Shown piece after piece: positions 27,121-35,547 of a stretch of DNA of 64,000 nt. Origin of the DNA: Parapedobacter soli. GTDB taxonomy: Bacteria > Bacteroidota > Bacteroidia > Sphingobacteriales > Sphingobacteriaceae. The notes beneath the pieces were generated by a model that was given only the letters and a program-made list of their open reading frames with translations, was not told the DNA's origin and did not search any database. The stretch lies in NCBI RefSeq assembly GCF_025460835.1, contig NZ_JAMXAY010000015.1, forward strand, positions 26,895-90,894. Reading direction: 5' to 3'. A program made the translations under genes and the position numbers. Each line of letters opens with the position of its first letter. Position 1 is the first letter of the stretch.

Positions 27121-27711
27121 ATGAAGACATACACATTACTCACGGACGAAGTACTGGCCGATTTGGTCAAAGCGCAGGATACCCACGCCTATACCGAACT
27201 TTACCAGCGATACTGGGGCGTATTACACCGCTTTTGCCACCACCTGCTCCGTGATGAGGCGCAGGCCACCGATACCGTGCAGGATGTATTCGTTCATTTC
27301 TGGGAAAACGCCCCGCAGCTGGAGCTGCGTTTTTCACTAAGCAGCTACCTCTATGGCGCGGCCCGCAACCAGGTTATCCGGTACATCCGCAAGGAAAAAG
27401 TAAAAGCCAGCTACCTCAGTCAGCTTCAATTCGATGAGGGGCAAGTCATTGCCGATGAAGAACTCCGCATTTCGGAACTCGAAAAACTGGTTGAACGCGA
27501 AATCGAAAACCTGCCGCCGCGTATGCGCGAAGTATTCGAGCTTAGCCGCAAAGCCTACCTCTCGCACAAGGAGATTGCCGACCGATTGGACATTTCAGAA
27601 GGCACCGTAAAAAAGCAAGTGTCCAACGCGTTGCGCCTCCTTCGTGCCAAGCTGGGGTGCGCGTTCTTCTTCGGCGTTATGCAGGTGATCTGGTGGTGGT
27701 ACGGGCTATAA
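27121..27711 (+). CDS. ECF-type RNA polymerase sigma factor (Bacteroidota family)
   Basis: This 196-residue sigma factor has region 2 (AYTELYQRYWGVLHRFCHH, then DTVQDVFVHFWE) and region 4 (LPPRMREVFELSRKAYLSHK, then IADRLDISEGTVKKQVS). I chose the ATG at 27121 over a GTG at 27100, because MKTYTLLTDEVL gives the usual N-terminus and a -7 element lies at 27091. Members of this group normally sit beside a FecR anti-sigma gene and a SusC/SusD pair. None is here: the next gene is an unrelated antitoxin-toxin pair on the other strand. The C-terminus ends in a short hydrophobic, Trp-rich tail (VMQVIWWWYGL), which is common in the group. Its regulon is unknown. Confidence 0.85.
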   Translation: MKTYTLLTDEVLADLVKAQDTHAYTELYQRYWGVLHRFCHHLLRDEAQATDTVQDVFVHFWENAPQLELRFSLSSYLYGAARNQVIRYIRKEKVKASYLSQLQFDEGQVIADEELRISELEKLVEREIENLPPRMREVFELSRKAYLSHKEIADRLDISEGTVKKQVSNALRLLRAKLGCAFFFGVMQVIWWWYGL

Positions 27712-27732
27712 TTACCGTTATGTTATCACCAT

Positions 27733-28146
27733 TTAAAGTGCGGCAAGTGCCTCCATAGGATTAAACAAAGGAAGTTCGCTGTTTTTAAAATCCTTTCCGT
27801 TACGGGTAACAATTGCGTCGACTTCTACTAATGTCAGTGCCACTTCGTATTGAATCGCGTCTTCAAAATCCTTGAATTTAGAAGAAATCGCCTTCTTCAA
27901 TACCGGGCCAGTTACTTCTGCCACATCTACAAGTTCCATCAATTGGTTCAGCAAACTGATTGTCTTTTCATGCCCGATTACTTTACGAAGCACATAATAG
28001 ACGTTGTTAACGGAAATTGCCCCGATATACAGCTTCACTTTGCCCGCCAGTGCGGCATCAAACAGCACTGCAGCATGTTCAGCAAATGGATTACGATGAG
28101 CCAGAAAATCGATAATGATGTTCGTATCAAGAAAGTATCCTTTCAT
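27733..28146 (-). CDS. PIN-domain toxin (VapC-like RNase)
   Basis: This 137-residue protein has a PIN domain, likely a ribonuclease that stops growth when freed from its antitoxin. The first acidic residue is Asp7 in YFLDTNIIIDFL. The second cluster is KDFEDAIQYEVA (near residue 98), and the third is in VTRNGKDFKNS (near 117). All the catalytic acids expected of the family seem present, so the toxin is probably active. It overlaps the antitoxin gene upstream by 4 nt. This is a different lineage from the decayed PIN remnant at 17384. Confidence 0.88.
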   Translation of the reverse strand: MKGYFLDTNIIIDFLAHRNPFAEHAAVLFDAALAGKVKLYIGAISVNNVYYVLRKVIGHEKTISLLNQLMELVDVAEVTGPVLKKAISSKFKDFEDAIQYEVALTLVEVDAIVTRNGKDFKNSELPLFNPMEALAAL

Positions 28147-28397
28147 TTTAAATGCTTTTCTTCCAATGCTTCCGTCAACGCTGTTTTGTAGTCAAAATCG
28201 TCCGGTAATGAAACGGCACCCAATAACCTGCGAACTTTCGGCGAAATTTCCGTAGGCGCTTTAGCCGTAGTCTGGTTAGAAACCGACTTCAGGTAGTTCT
28301 CCACCAAGGCTGACAAGCTTCTGCCTTGCTCGCGAGCATATTGTTTAGCTGCATCGATAACACGGCCATCTATTGTAAGGGTCAGTTTTGTACTCAT
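28143..28397 (-). CDS. Antitoxin of the PIN toxin (DUF6364-like)
   Basis: The protein is 84 residues from the ATG at 28397. A longer frame to 28418 adds seven residues but overlaps the promoter, so I prefer 28397. The N-terminal MSTKLTLTIDGRVIDAAKQY has the beta-strand/helix pattern of ribbon-helix-helix DNA-binding antitoxins, and EQGRSLSALVENYL is the second helix. The C-terminal half (SPKVRRLLGAVSLPDDFDYK) should wrap the toxin. It overlaps the toxin by 4 nt. The palindrome in its promoter (28424-28436) is a likely autoregulatory operator. Confidence 0.85.
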   Translation of the reverse strand: MSTKLTLTIDGRVIDAAKQYAREQGRSLSALVENYLKSVSNQTTAKAPTEISPKVRRLLGAVSLPDDFDYKTALTEALEEKHLK

Positions 28398-28417
28398 AAC
28401 ACGTGTAATTATTACCA

Positions 28418-28448
28418 CAAATATACGTATAACGTAATATATTCCAAA
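28418..28448 (-). promoter_or_regulatory. Promoter and operator of the toxin-antitoxin pair
   Basis: Read on the minus strand, TTTG (28448-28445), 19 nt and TATATTTG (28425-28418) match the Bacteroidota consensus well. A perfect 5-bp inverted repeat TACGT-ATA-ACGTA (28424-28436) overlaps the -7 element and the spacer. This is where an antitoxin dimer would block RNA polymerase. Beyond it, 28449-28640 holds no gene I can support. Confidence 0.65.
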
Positions 28449-28640
28449 ATGGAAATATTCATGCCGCCTGGATTACGCTACTAAATCACGACACTCACCA
28501 AAACAGTTGCCGATTTAGCCACTCAGGTTGCCGAATTGAAAAACAGCAAGTAAGGGTTTGGATGCACGCGAAACAATAATGGCCGTGAGCAGTGTCAACA
28601 ACGGCACTACCCCCACAATAAGAAAAAAGACCTGATATAA

Positions 28641-29942
28641 TTAACGTTGCCTACGATGATCGAACAGGGTGATACTTTTCCGGGCGTTTTCGGGGAATTT
28701 AATCCTGTTGATTTCCTCGATGGAAGTGAAGATAATCCTAGGGCTTACCCGGAGCTTCGCCCGGAACCGGTCTTTGATTTTCAGCAGCAACTCATCCGAT
28801 ATCAGTGCGGCACCTACTTTGACTGTAATTTCGTCTTCGCCGAATTCATCGGAAGCGATTTCAATCACATAATTTTCGATCTCTTCGATATCGTTCAGTA
28901 GATCGAACAGCGCGGGTGGATATAATGTGGTTCCCTTATATTTGACCATTTGGTTCTTGCGGCCGATGACGGGACCGAGCCTTAAGGTGGTCCGCCCGCA
29001 CGCACAGGGTGCATAATGGGGCTGCACAATGTCGCCGGTTTTGAAACGGAGCAGCGGCATGCCTTCCACGCCCAGTGTAGTCACGACCAGCTCACCCGGT
29101 TCGCCTTCGGCCACCGGCTGCCCTTCTTCATCCACAAACTCGGTAATGATGAGCTCCGGGTGGTGGTGTCCCCCTACCCCATGTGCACACTCTGTGAAGG
29201 CCGTGGCCATCTCGGTGGATGCGTAGGTAGAAAAAAGTTGGATGTCCCACTTGCTCCGTATCCGGCTGGCCAGCGCATTGAGTGAGAAGTCGGGATTACG
29301 CACAGGTTCACCGATGCAGAGCGCCTTTTTTACGCTGCTTTGCCGGTAGTCGATGCCGTTGGCTTCGGCATATTCAATCATTTTCAACAAAAACGATGGT
29401 ACGCATACCAGGGCATCGGGTTTCACGCGCGCTATCGTGCCCCACTGCAGCTCGGGTACACCCGACCCTACCCGCACCACCCCGATTCCGGCCTTACGGG
29501 CACCTAGGAAATAGGCCAGCCCCGCCATAAAACGGCGGTCGAGCGTGGTAGTGAGCTGCACGGTTTGGCCGGCAGCCATGCCCATGCACTGGTAAGACAA
29601 CGATTCGTTATATGCGAGGCGATCAAGGTCGCTGCCGGTAAGGGCAAGCAATACGGGGTCGCCGGATGTGCCAGATGTCGTTACATAGTCGGCTGTCTCG
29701 GTTTCTGGCACACACCGGAAAGCGGTATTCTCCTGCTGGAGTTGCTCTTTCGTGGTAAATGGCAGACGGACCAGATCATCCAGCGTGCGTATGCTATGGA
29801 TATCGATACCATGCATCCGGAAAAGCCGCTGGTAATAAGCGGAATTGGCTTGTAGGTACGCGATGAAGTGCTGTAGTTTTTCTGCTTGAAACCGATTGAT
29901 GGTTTCGCGATCTGCCTGCTCTATAGGGGGAATGGTAGTCAT
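28641..29942 (-). CDS. AMP-forming acyl/aryl ligase (phenylacetate-CoA-ligase-like) of the pigment locus
   Basis: This 433-residue adenylating enzyme has the core motifs of the superfamily. They are the phosphate loop TSGTSGDPVLL (near residue 95), TYASTEMATAF, LRFKTGDIVQPHY, and the hinge GRKNQMVKYKGTTLYP; a Lys in NRIKFPENARKS may be the catalytic one. It resembles phenylacetate-CoA ligases. An aromatic amino acid lyase is encoded nearby, so the likely role is to activate the aryl-acrylate starter and load it on ACP or CoA. The ATG at 29942 is chosen; a GTG at 29948 would overlap the upstream stop. It is the last gene of the leftward halogenase-C45-ligase operon, 2 nt after its neighbour. 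Confidence 0.82.
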   Translation of the reverse strand: MTTIPPIEQADRETINRFQAEKLQHFIAYLQANSAYYQRLFRMHGIDIHSIRTLDDLVRLPFTTKEQLQQENTAFRCVPETETADYVTTSGTSGDPVLLALTGSDLDRLAYNESLSYQCMGMAAGQTVQLTTTLDRRFMAGLAYFLGARKAGIGVVRVGSGVPELQWGTIARVKPDALVCVPSFLLKMIEYAEANGIDYRQSSVKKALCIGEPVRNPDFSLNALASRIRSKWDIQLFSTYASTEMATAFTECAHGVGGHHHPELIITEFVDEEGQPVAEGEPGELVVTTLGVEGMPLLRFKTGDIVQPHYAPCACGRTTLRLGPVIGRKNQMVKYKGTTLYPPALFDLLNDIEEIENYVIEIASDEFGEDEITVKVGAALISDELLLKIKDRFRAKLRVSPRIIFTSIEEINRIKFPENARKSITLFDHRRQR

Positions 29943-29944
29943 TT

Positions 29945-31603
29945 TCACTTGCTCAATCGTTCACATTTTCTGATCCGCTTTTGGATCAGGGCACTATCCA
30001 CTTTCGTCGTCACCTCCTTGGCAGCAGCCAATCGGTAGTGCCGTAGGGCGTCGACATAGCGGCTTTTGCCCCGATAATATTCACCGATGAGGAAGTCTGT
30101 TTTCCAAAACATCGGGTTAAGCTGCCTAAAATCAGCCAATTCAGCATCAGATATGGTTGTTTCGGCTGCAATCGCAGCCTCCAAATTACGCATCTGCAGC
30201 CTGAATTTTTCATAATCCTGGAAATCTGCCGACGAGGCAAACGGATCGGCTGGGATATTGAGCGGGTCGGACGCGAGCGGGATCCCGGCATCAAGTGTGC
30301 TCAGCCGTTCGAACACTTCGTCCAGGTCATACGCTACGAATTCTCCCAGTTGGTAAGGTGCCGTGGCTACCCACATCCGTAAATCCTCGGGCTGGAAGAT
30401 CACAGCGTGGTGGGCAAGAAGCTGGTTGATTGCCTTTTCGTTGCCATATCCCAAATCCACTCCACCGATCCCCTCCTTGTTGCGCAACACCGCAGCAGCA
30501 TCCCCAGGTGTCAATTTCGGGGTTTGTGCAATCAGCTCATTCATCCGGTCGAAGCGATATTTCGAGTGGCTTTCTTCCAGCTGCCGGAGATTACGCTTGT
30601 CTGTACGATATGGTTCACTTTGGAAATGGTTGGCACATACCAGTAGATCTGCTGTATTGGGCACTTCATAGACCCCTATTTTATGGGGCGACACTTCGAT
30701 GAGCACCGCTTTCCTATCGGCCGCACTACCCACCATGATCGATTCGGACACGAATACTTCCCGTTGGCGTGCAATATGGATGGCTTCATCGATATTACCT
30801 GCATATTGCAGAATCTCACGCGTAAGCAACGAAATGGGTGTTTTGGCCTGATTGGGGATGGCCGATTTGCCCGCATTGATGGTTACTGTCAGTCCCTTTT
30901 CGTTCATGCCCGATACGGCTCCCACCATCCCCGGCCACGTCACCATCGCGTGCTTATATCCGATATCGGGGTCGATGAATGCAATGACCTTCTCTTTCGA
31001 GAAATCATCGCCGGCATAAAAATCGAAATTCCGGCCAATCAACAGTTTCCCGTCGGCCGTGTGGTCGCCCCACGCCGCAAACGACGTACATCCTACCAGG
31101 GCAAGGTCCTGTAATGCATGGCCGATATCGTGGGCTGCGTGGAAGTATAAGAGGCGTGGGTAGGGCCTTGCAATGAAATCGAGTGTATCGGAAGCCGATT
31201 GAGAAAGACCATAAATCTCTACTTGATAGGCCGTAGGTATATAATCTGTAAGCTGCCGGTTGAAACGGCCGATGAATCCGCGCAGCAGCCAACGGTGGAA
31301 ACGCGATGGCACCAGTTCCTTTACCTGTGAAACGAAGACAGCCTCCTGCCGGCGGAGTAACTCTTGGGTGAGTCTACCATTGGCCAGGCCCCGCTCCAAC
31401 GGATCACCGGCTACATACAACTCCCATAGGCCGTGGTTGTTTTTCCGAAGGAGGCCATTCGGCAATACGTAACTGTCTGGTGATACCTCACGACGGTCAC
31501 CGACATGGCTGTTGTAGTTGGCCATCGGCGGAATCCGTTTCACGCCGACACAGGACGTACCACAAAACACCAGATAACATATGGACAGGAGAAATGCTCT
31601 CAC
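29945..31603 (-). CDS. C45-family (acyl-CoA:6-aminopenicillanate acyltransferase-like) lipoprotein
   Basis: This 552-residue protein has a lipoprotein-type signal (MRAFLLSICYLVFCGTSC). An Ntn-hydrolase domain follows. LVGCTSFAAWG carries the probable nucleophile Cys, which in this family becomes N-terminal by self-cleavage. KLLIGRNFDFYAGDD and GMVGAVSGMNEKGLTVTIN are family signatures. The last about 100 residues are helical and may form TPR-like turns. Relatives transfer acyl groups to or from amines or hydrolyse amides. Here the gene lies 3 nt after the halogenase and 2 nt before the AMP ligase, so it belongs to pigment synthesis. A role in acyl transfer outside the cytoplasm is an inference. 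Confidence 0.78.
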   Translation of the reverse strand: MRAFLLSICYLVFCGTSCVGVKRIPPMANYNSHVGDRREVSPDSYVLPNGLLRKNNHGLWELYVAGDPLERGLANGRLTQELLRRQEAVFVSQVKELVPSRFHRWLLRGFIGRFNRQLTDYIPTAYQVEIYGLSQSASDTLDFIARPYPRLLYFHAAHDIGHALQDLALVGCTSFAAWGDHTADGKLLIGRNFDFYAGDDFSKEKVIAFIDPDIGYKHAMVTWPGMVGAVSGMNEKGLTVTINAGKSAIPNQAKTPISLLTREILQYAGNIDEAIHIARQREVFVSESIMVGSAADRKAVLIEVSPHKIGVYEVPNTADLLVCANHFQSEPYRTDKRNLRQLEESHSKYRFDRMNELIAQTPKLTPGDAAAVLRNKEGIGGVDLGYGNEKAINQLLAHHAVIFQPEDLRMWVATAPYQLGEFVAYDLDEVFERLSTLDAGIPLASDPLNIPADPFASSADFQDYEKFRLQMRNLEAAIAAETTISDAELADFRQLNPMFWKTDFLIGEYYRGKSRYVDALRHYRLAAAKEVTTKVDSALIQKRIRKCERLSK

Positions 31604-31606
31604 AAA

Positions 31607-32830
31607 TTACGGTAACATATGCGTCACGGCCCTCACCGCGCGGTCGTGTTTCTTCACAAACGGGTTTTCCTTATCCCACACATAGCCTGCCAACACCGAA
31701 CAGACCTTACGGCGCACATCTTCGTTGACTTCCTTGTGGAAAAAAAATTTCTGTAGGTCGCCCGAATACCAATCGCGTATATACGAGCGGAACACACTGA
31801 CTCCCCAAAGCATGTGATCTTCATACTCCTTCTGCCAGTCGACCTGTTCTCCCCTTAATTGCCGGATAGCCAATTTTGCAGCCTTCGATCCGGATTCCGT
31901 AGCAAAACATACACCTGAAGAAAAAACAGGATCCAGGAATTCGGCGCTGTTCCCTGTGATTGCAAAGCCATCGCCATATAGCTTTTTCGACGCTTTGGTA
32001 TAAGCAACAATCTGTTTGGGTTCGAAAATGAAATCGATACCGTCGAATCGGCGCCTATAATAATCAGACTGGCTGATGATATAGCGGAACGTCTCGGAAG
32101 GACTCTCTTTCTGGATAGCTTCCAGGTGTTCCTTGGGACAAACCAAGCCCAGGGACGACTGCCCATTGGAAAACGGGATTACCCAAAACCATACTTTCTG
32201 TTCCAACACGTCGAATGTAATCAATGTCCCCTCCTCGCCCGTTGGGCGCCGGGGATCTTCCACGTGTACGAATGTAGCTGCCATCGGCGGGAAGTTAGAG
32301 GGTTCGTCCAGGTCAAACAACCGCGGTAGCACCCGTCCGTATCCGCTGCAATCGATCAGGAACCGGGCATGGATTTCGCGCTTCACACCACTTTCCTCGC
32401 GTACGGTTGTTACCGAATCGGTACCATGGAAAACAACATCTTCCACGGATGTGCCAAACTCAATATCCACTCCACGTGCCTGCAAAACATCCGTAAGGGT
32501 CTTATCAAACTCAGCACGTGGAAGCTGCCAGGTCCAGTCCCATCCCGCAGAAAATTTCTGGCTGAAATCAAACCAACATACTTCTTCACCCCGCAGGAAC
32601 CGGGCACCGTTTTTCCGCTCAAACCCTTTGGCTTCAACCGCTTCTACAAACCCCGCCTCATCAAAGTGATCCATACAACGGGGAATCAAGCTCTCCCCGA
32701 TAACAAACCGCGGGAAATGCTCCCGCTCGATGACCTTTAACTTGATTCCCTGTTTGTGTAAAATGGATGCGGCTACGGCACCCGACGGCCCCGCTCCGAT
32801 TACTAAGACATCAACGTGTTCTGAAATCAT
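31607..32830 (-). CDS. FAD-dependent oxidoreductase, probable flavin-dependent halogenase
   Basis: The protein is 407 residues from the ATG at 32830 (MISEHVDVLVIGAGPSG). A longer frame to 32869 overlaps the promoter and is rejected. The dinucleotide motif GAGPSG is at residues 12-17. GESLIPRCMDHFDEAGF follows the first domain as in halogenases. The segment WFWVIP (coded near 32190) matches the WxWxIP motif that blocks monooxygenation in flavin-dependent halogenases. Chlorinated flexirubins are known, so ring halogenation is the best guess. A plain reductase or desaturase of the same fold remains possible. It is the first gene of the three-gene leftward operon, with a strong promoter at 32857-32887. 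Confidence 0.75.
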   Translation of the reverse strand: MISEHVDVLVIGAGPSGAVAASILHKQGIKLKVIEREHFPRFVIGESLIPRCMDHFDEAGFVEAVEAKGFERKNGARFLRGEEVCWFDFSQKFSAGWDWTWQLPRAEFDKTLTDVLQARGVDIEFGTSVEDVVFHGTDSVTTVREESGVKREIHARFLIDCSGYGRVLPRLFDLDEPSNFPPMAATFVHVEDPRRPTGEEGTLITFDVLEQKVWFWVIPFSNGQSSLGLVCPKEHLEAIQKESPSETFRYIISQSDYYRRRFDGIDFIFEPKQIVAYTKASKKLYGDGFAITGNSAEFLDPVFSSGVCFATESGSKAAKLAIRQLRGEQVDWQKEYEDHMLWGVSVFRSYIRDWYSGDLQKFFFHKEVNEDVRRKVCSVLAGYVWDKENPFVKKHDRAVRAVTHMLP

Positions 32831-32856
32831 ACTAATAAATTGGTGTATGGATGGCC

Positions 32857-32887
32857 CAAACTTAGACAAACTTGCCTACAAAAGCAA
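32857..32887 (-). promoter_or_regulatory. Promoter of the halogenase-C45-ligase operon
   Basis: On the minus strand TTG (32887-32885), exactly 20 nt, then TAAGTTTG (32864-32857). It is identical in sequence and spacing to the promoters of the aromatic lyase operon and of parC. Transcription would begin near 32850, about 20 nt before the ATG at 32830. Confidence 0.72.
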
Positions 32888-32970
32888 GCTTCGTGGGAGG
32901 TAGTAACGAACCACATACCATAAAGCATCTCGATTAAAAACTGGTGTCTTTAATCGACGGGATATTAATT

Positions 32971-35334
32971 TTAAAGGGATGGCGCCGACCGTTGAAATTC
33001 AATACTTTGCCAAACCTTCATCTTTTTATAGTAACACGCGCCCACATAACCACCGCTTCCGAAGAAAAGCAACGTACCATCAGTTAGCAGTGCATAACTA
33101 CTGGCGACTCCAGCATAGACAGGTAATCCTTGGGTCGCACCAAAGACGCCCACCACCTCTTCCATGGTATAGTTTCTCCCATCACAGTCATACACAGCAA
33201 CATAACCATAGTGACCCCAGCTAACATTACCACTAGTATAATCCAATAACTGGGATCGATCGGGATACTTTGCACTGATAACCTGCATTTTGCCATCTGT
33301 ACGGAAATCGATGGAAACGACTTCCCCGGCCATGGGGTTTTCCTCTGTCGGGTAGGCGGGTAAAGGTTCGTGACTTCCTATGGCGCGGATGCTATTCCCA
33401 ACTATATTTCGGTAAAGCCGATTGTTAATCCGCACGTCAACGACGATACTGTCTGTCAACGACGTCGTCGGATCCAGGAACCGGAATGGGCAATCTTTTA
33501 TGACGATGTCATCCGCCTGAAAAGGGTGATTTGCTGGCATAGTCCGAGAGCCTTTGTGAAAATCTGCTGTCGAAGCCTCCTGAATATATGGTTTCCCGTC
33601 CGGGCCCTCCACGATCTTTCCGTCCTGTTTCAAATAGAAGCGAAAATATGCGCTGTAGTATAGCATCACATCGTCGCCGCTCTGCCATTCCGCCAGTTCG
33701 CCCCAATTTTCGTAATTCATGTCTAGTGGCTTCAATACGACCACGGTAAACTTTTTCCGTTTAATCTTATAGGTGAAAATCGCTTCCAGCCCTTCGATGA
33801 TAGCCCCGTCCCGCCCCCGCACCTGCACTCTAATATTTGTCGGCCCTTCGTCTCGCTGTGCACCGACCGTATGGCGCACCTCAGCGTTGCCCTGTGCGTC
33901 GGTTGGCTGTGGGTGGCTTAACTTGTCCTCAAAGAGATCTGGCAGTCCCGACATTACACTCCAGACCAGTTCCACGCCCTCTAGCGGCTTCCCGGCGCGG
34001 TTGGTCACCTTCACCACGAGTGGGGCGCCGAGCGGCTGCTTCCATTCGGCTTCCTGGTCATTGCCGCTCACGATGGTGATCCTCGTCGGGCGGCTGTCGA
34101 TTATCTCCACCGGTACCGACGTATATGCTCCCTCGCTGCCCGTGGGCCGGTATTGCAGCAAAAGGCGGTCGCCCGCCTGCGGCTTCACCTGCCCCGCACC
34201 GGGGGTATAGGTTAAATGCAACCGGCCGCTCTGTGGATCGGTGGTTACTGTCTCTTCAAGCAGCACCTGTTTGCTGCCTCCCTGCTCAAGCTCCACGCGG
34301 AGGTCTATGAACACGGTTCTGCCGGTGACTGCCTTGTCTAGGCTGTCGGTGGCCTGCAACATCAGGCCCACCGATGCTTCGGTGTGGCTTTCATCCCACG
34401 TCAGTTGCGATAGGTCATCCACGGTTGTGAGCAGGGCCTGTCCGGCTGCTGCTGTTCCGCCCGCCCGCTCGTACCAACTGAACTGCGCCATGGAATCATC
34501 CGTGGCCAGCGGGTCCGTCTGGAAGGCGCTCAATCTGCCTCCGACTTCCTCCAGCTTTTTATCCATGGCCTGCAGGTGTCCCAGCAGGTCCATCAGTGCA
34601 GCCTCCATGCCCTCCCGGCCGCTGACCCCGTCAACGAGTGCCGAACGTAGTTTGCCGTCGGCGTTAAGTGGCTTCATGGCACAGCGCACGTAACCGAGGT
34701 AATCGCCGATGGTCGCTGCGGTGGATGCCTGGGCCGTGGGCCGTGGGCAACCGGGGATGGCCGGGGACGCCGCCGCACTTGCCTGCCGCCCCCCTCCAAT
34801 GGAAGCCTGCTTATACTGGCTGATGGGCTCGCCACCCTGCATGTATACGCTGGTCAGCAGTACTTCGCTACCCGATGCCCACGAGACCTCGAACAGCGAA
34901 ACCTCAAACCGGGAGGCATCATGGGTGGCCAGTTCCAGCAGTAAAGGGGGGCTGCCGTCCTGCCGGGCATAGAACCGCAGCGAGCGGCCTTCTTCCAGCT
35001 GCAGCACACTGCGGGAACCGTCTGCAGCGCCCAGCACGATGCGCTGGTCGCTGCCCAGGGCGCCTTGGGCATCCGTGGCTGCAAAATAGGCTAGGTCGTC
35101 ATCGCCGTATTCTGCCCGCATGAAAAGCTGTACCGGTTTTGCCGGTTGCACGCCGGCGGCGATGAACACATTGCCCATGCCGGGCAACTGCCTGTTATTG
35201 TGCTCGGCCCTTGCGGCCTGTTCTTTCCGGAGCACCGCCGCCGGATCGTCCTTGGGTGTTTCGTTCTTGGCACAGGAGAAAATAAGTGCTCCCGCCAATA
35301 GAACGAGGTAAAAACGGGAAAAGGTGCGTTTCAT
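32971..35334 (-). CDS. Large mosaic lipoprotein with a bacterial Ig-like domain
   Basis: The protein is 787 residues from the ATG at 35334, chosen because it gives a lipoprotein signal ending ALIFSC. The frame open to 35433 adds 33 unlikely residues. The mature start CAKNETPKDD fits a surface-export signal. The middle contains a Big_1/invasin-like Ig domain: PLVVKVTNRAGKPLEGVELV, then QPTDAQGNAEVRHTVG. The last about 250 residues look different and contain YRNIVGNSIRAIGSHEP. Base composition also changes: a 60-base sample at 34561 has 40 G/C, one at 33001 has 26. The gene splits the pigment locus, but nothing in it suggests a pigment role. Confidence 0.7.
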   Translation of the reverse strand: MKRTFSRFYLVLLAGALIFSCAKNETPKDDPAAVLRKEQAARAEHNNRQLPGMGNVFIAAGVQPAKPVQLFMRAEYGDDDLAYFAATDAQGALGSDQRIVLGAADGSRSVLQLEEGRSLRFYARQDGSPPLLLELATHDASRFEVSLFEVSWASGSEVLLTSVYMQGGEPISQYKQASIGGGRQASAAASPAIPGCPRPTAQASTAATIGDYLGYVRCAMKPLNADGKLRSALVDGVSGREGMEAALMDLLGHLQAMDKKLEEVGGRLSAFQTDPLATDDSMAQFSWYERAGGTAAAGQALLTTVDDLSQLTWDESHTEASVGLMLQATDSLDKAVTGRTVFIDLRVELEQGGSKQVLLEETVTTDPQSGRLHLTYTPGAGQVKPQAGDRLLLQYRPTGSEGAYTSVPVEIIDSRPTRITIVSGNDQEAEWKQPLGAPLVVKVTNRAGKPLEGVELVWSVMSGLPDLFEDKLSHPQPTDAQGNAEVRHTVGAQRDEGPTNIRVQVRGRDGAIIEGLEAIFTYKIKRKKFTVVVLKPLDMNYENWGELAEWQSGDDVMLYYSAYFRFYLKQDGKIVEGPDGKPYIQEASTADFHKGSRTMPANHPFQADDIVIKDCPFRFLDPTTSLTDSIVVDVRINNRLYRNIVGNSIRAIGSHEPLPAYPTEENPMAGEVVSIDFRTDGKMQVISAKYPDRSQLLDYTSGNVSWGHYGYVAVYDCDGRNYTMEEVVGVFGATQGLPVYAGVASSYALLTDGTLLFFGSGGYVGACYYKKMKVWQSIEFQRSAPSL

Positions 35335-35484
35335 AAACGGAATTTTAACATGACCAATCAACCGGGGTAAAGGTAGCCCCAGACTTCGTGATAAAAAATA
35401 CCTTATAGTAAGTATTTTTAGCCCTAATACCACGTTTACCTACCGTTAATCCAACATAAAGGGATGTCCGGCAAGCCGTTTCGG

Positions 35485-35515
35485 TTGTATATCAAAACCA
35501 ATTTACCTAAGTTTG
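35485..35515 (+). promoter_or_regulatory. Promoter of the lyase-to-BtrH pigment operon
   Basis: TTG (35485-35487), exactly 20 nt, then TAAGTTTG (35508-35515). Transcription would start near 35522, about 26 nt before the ATG at 35548. It probably serves all twelve genes to 45754, since the intergenic gaps are 20 nt or less. Confidence 0.72.
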
Positions 35516-35547
35516 CAACCGCTTATATAGTATGCATTTCCAACTAA

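Noticed and set aside
34241..34693. 150-codon plus-strand frame opposite the mosaic lipoprotein
   Set aside because: Ser/Pro-rich, no start context and no family; the minus-strand frame has a lipobox and an Ig-like domain.
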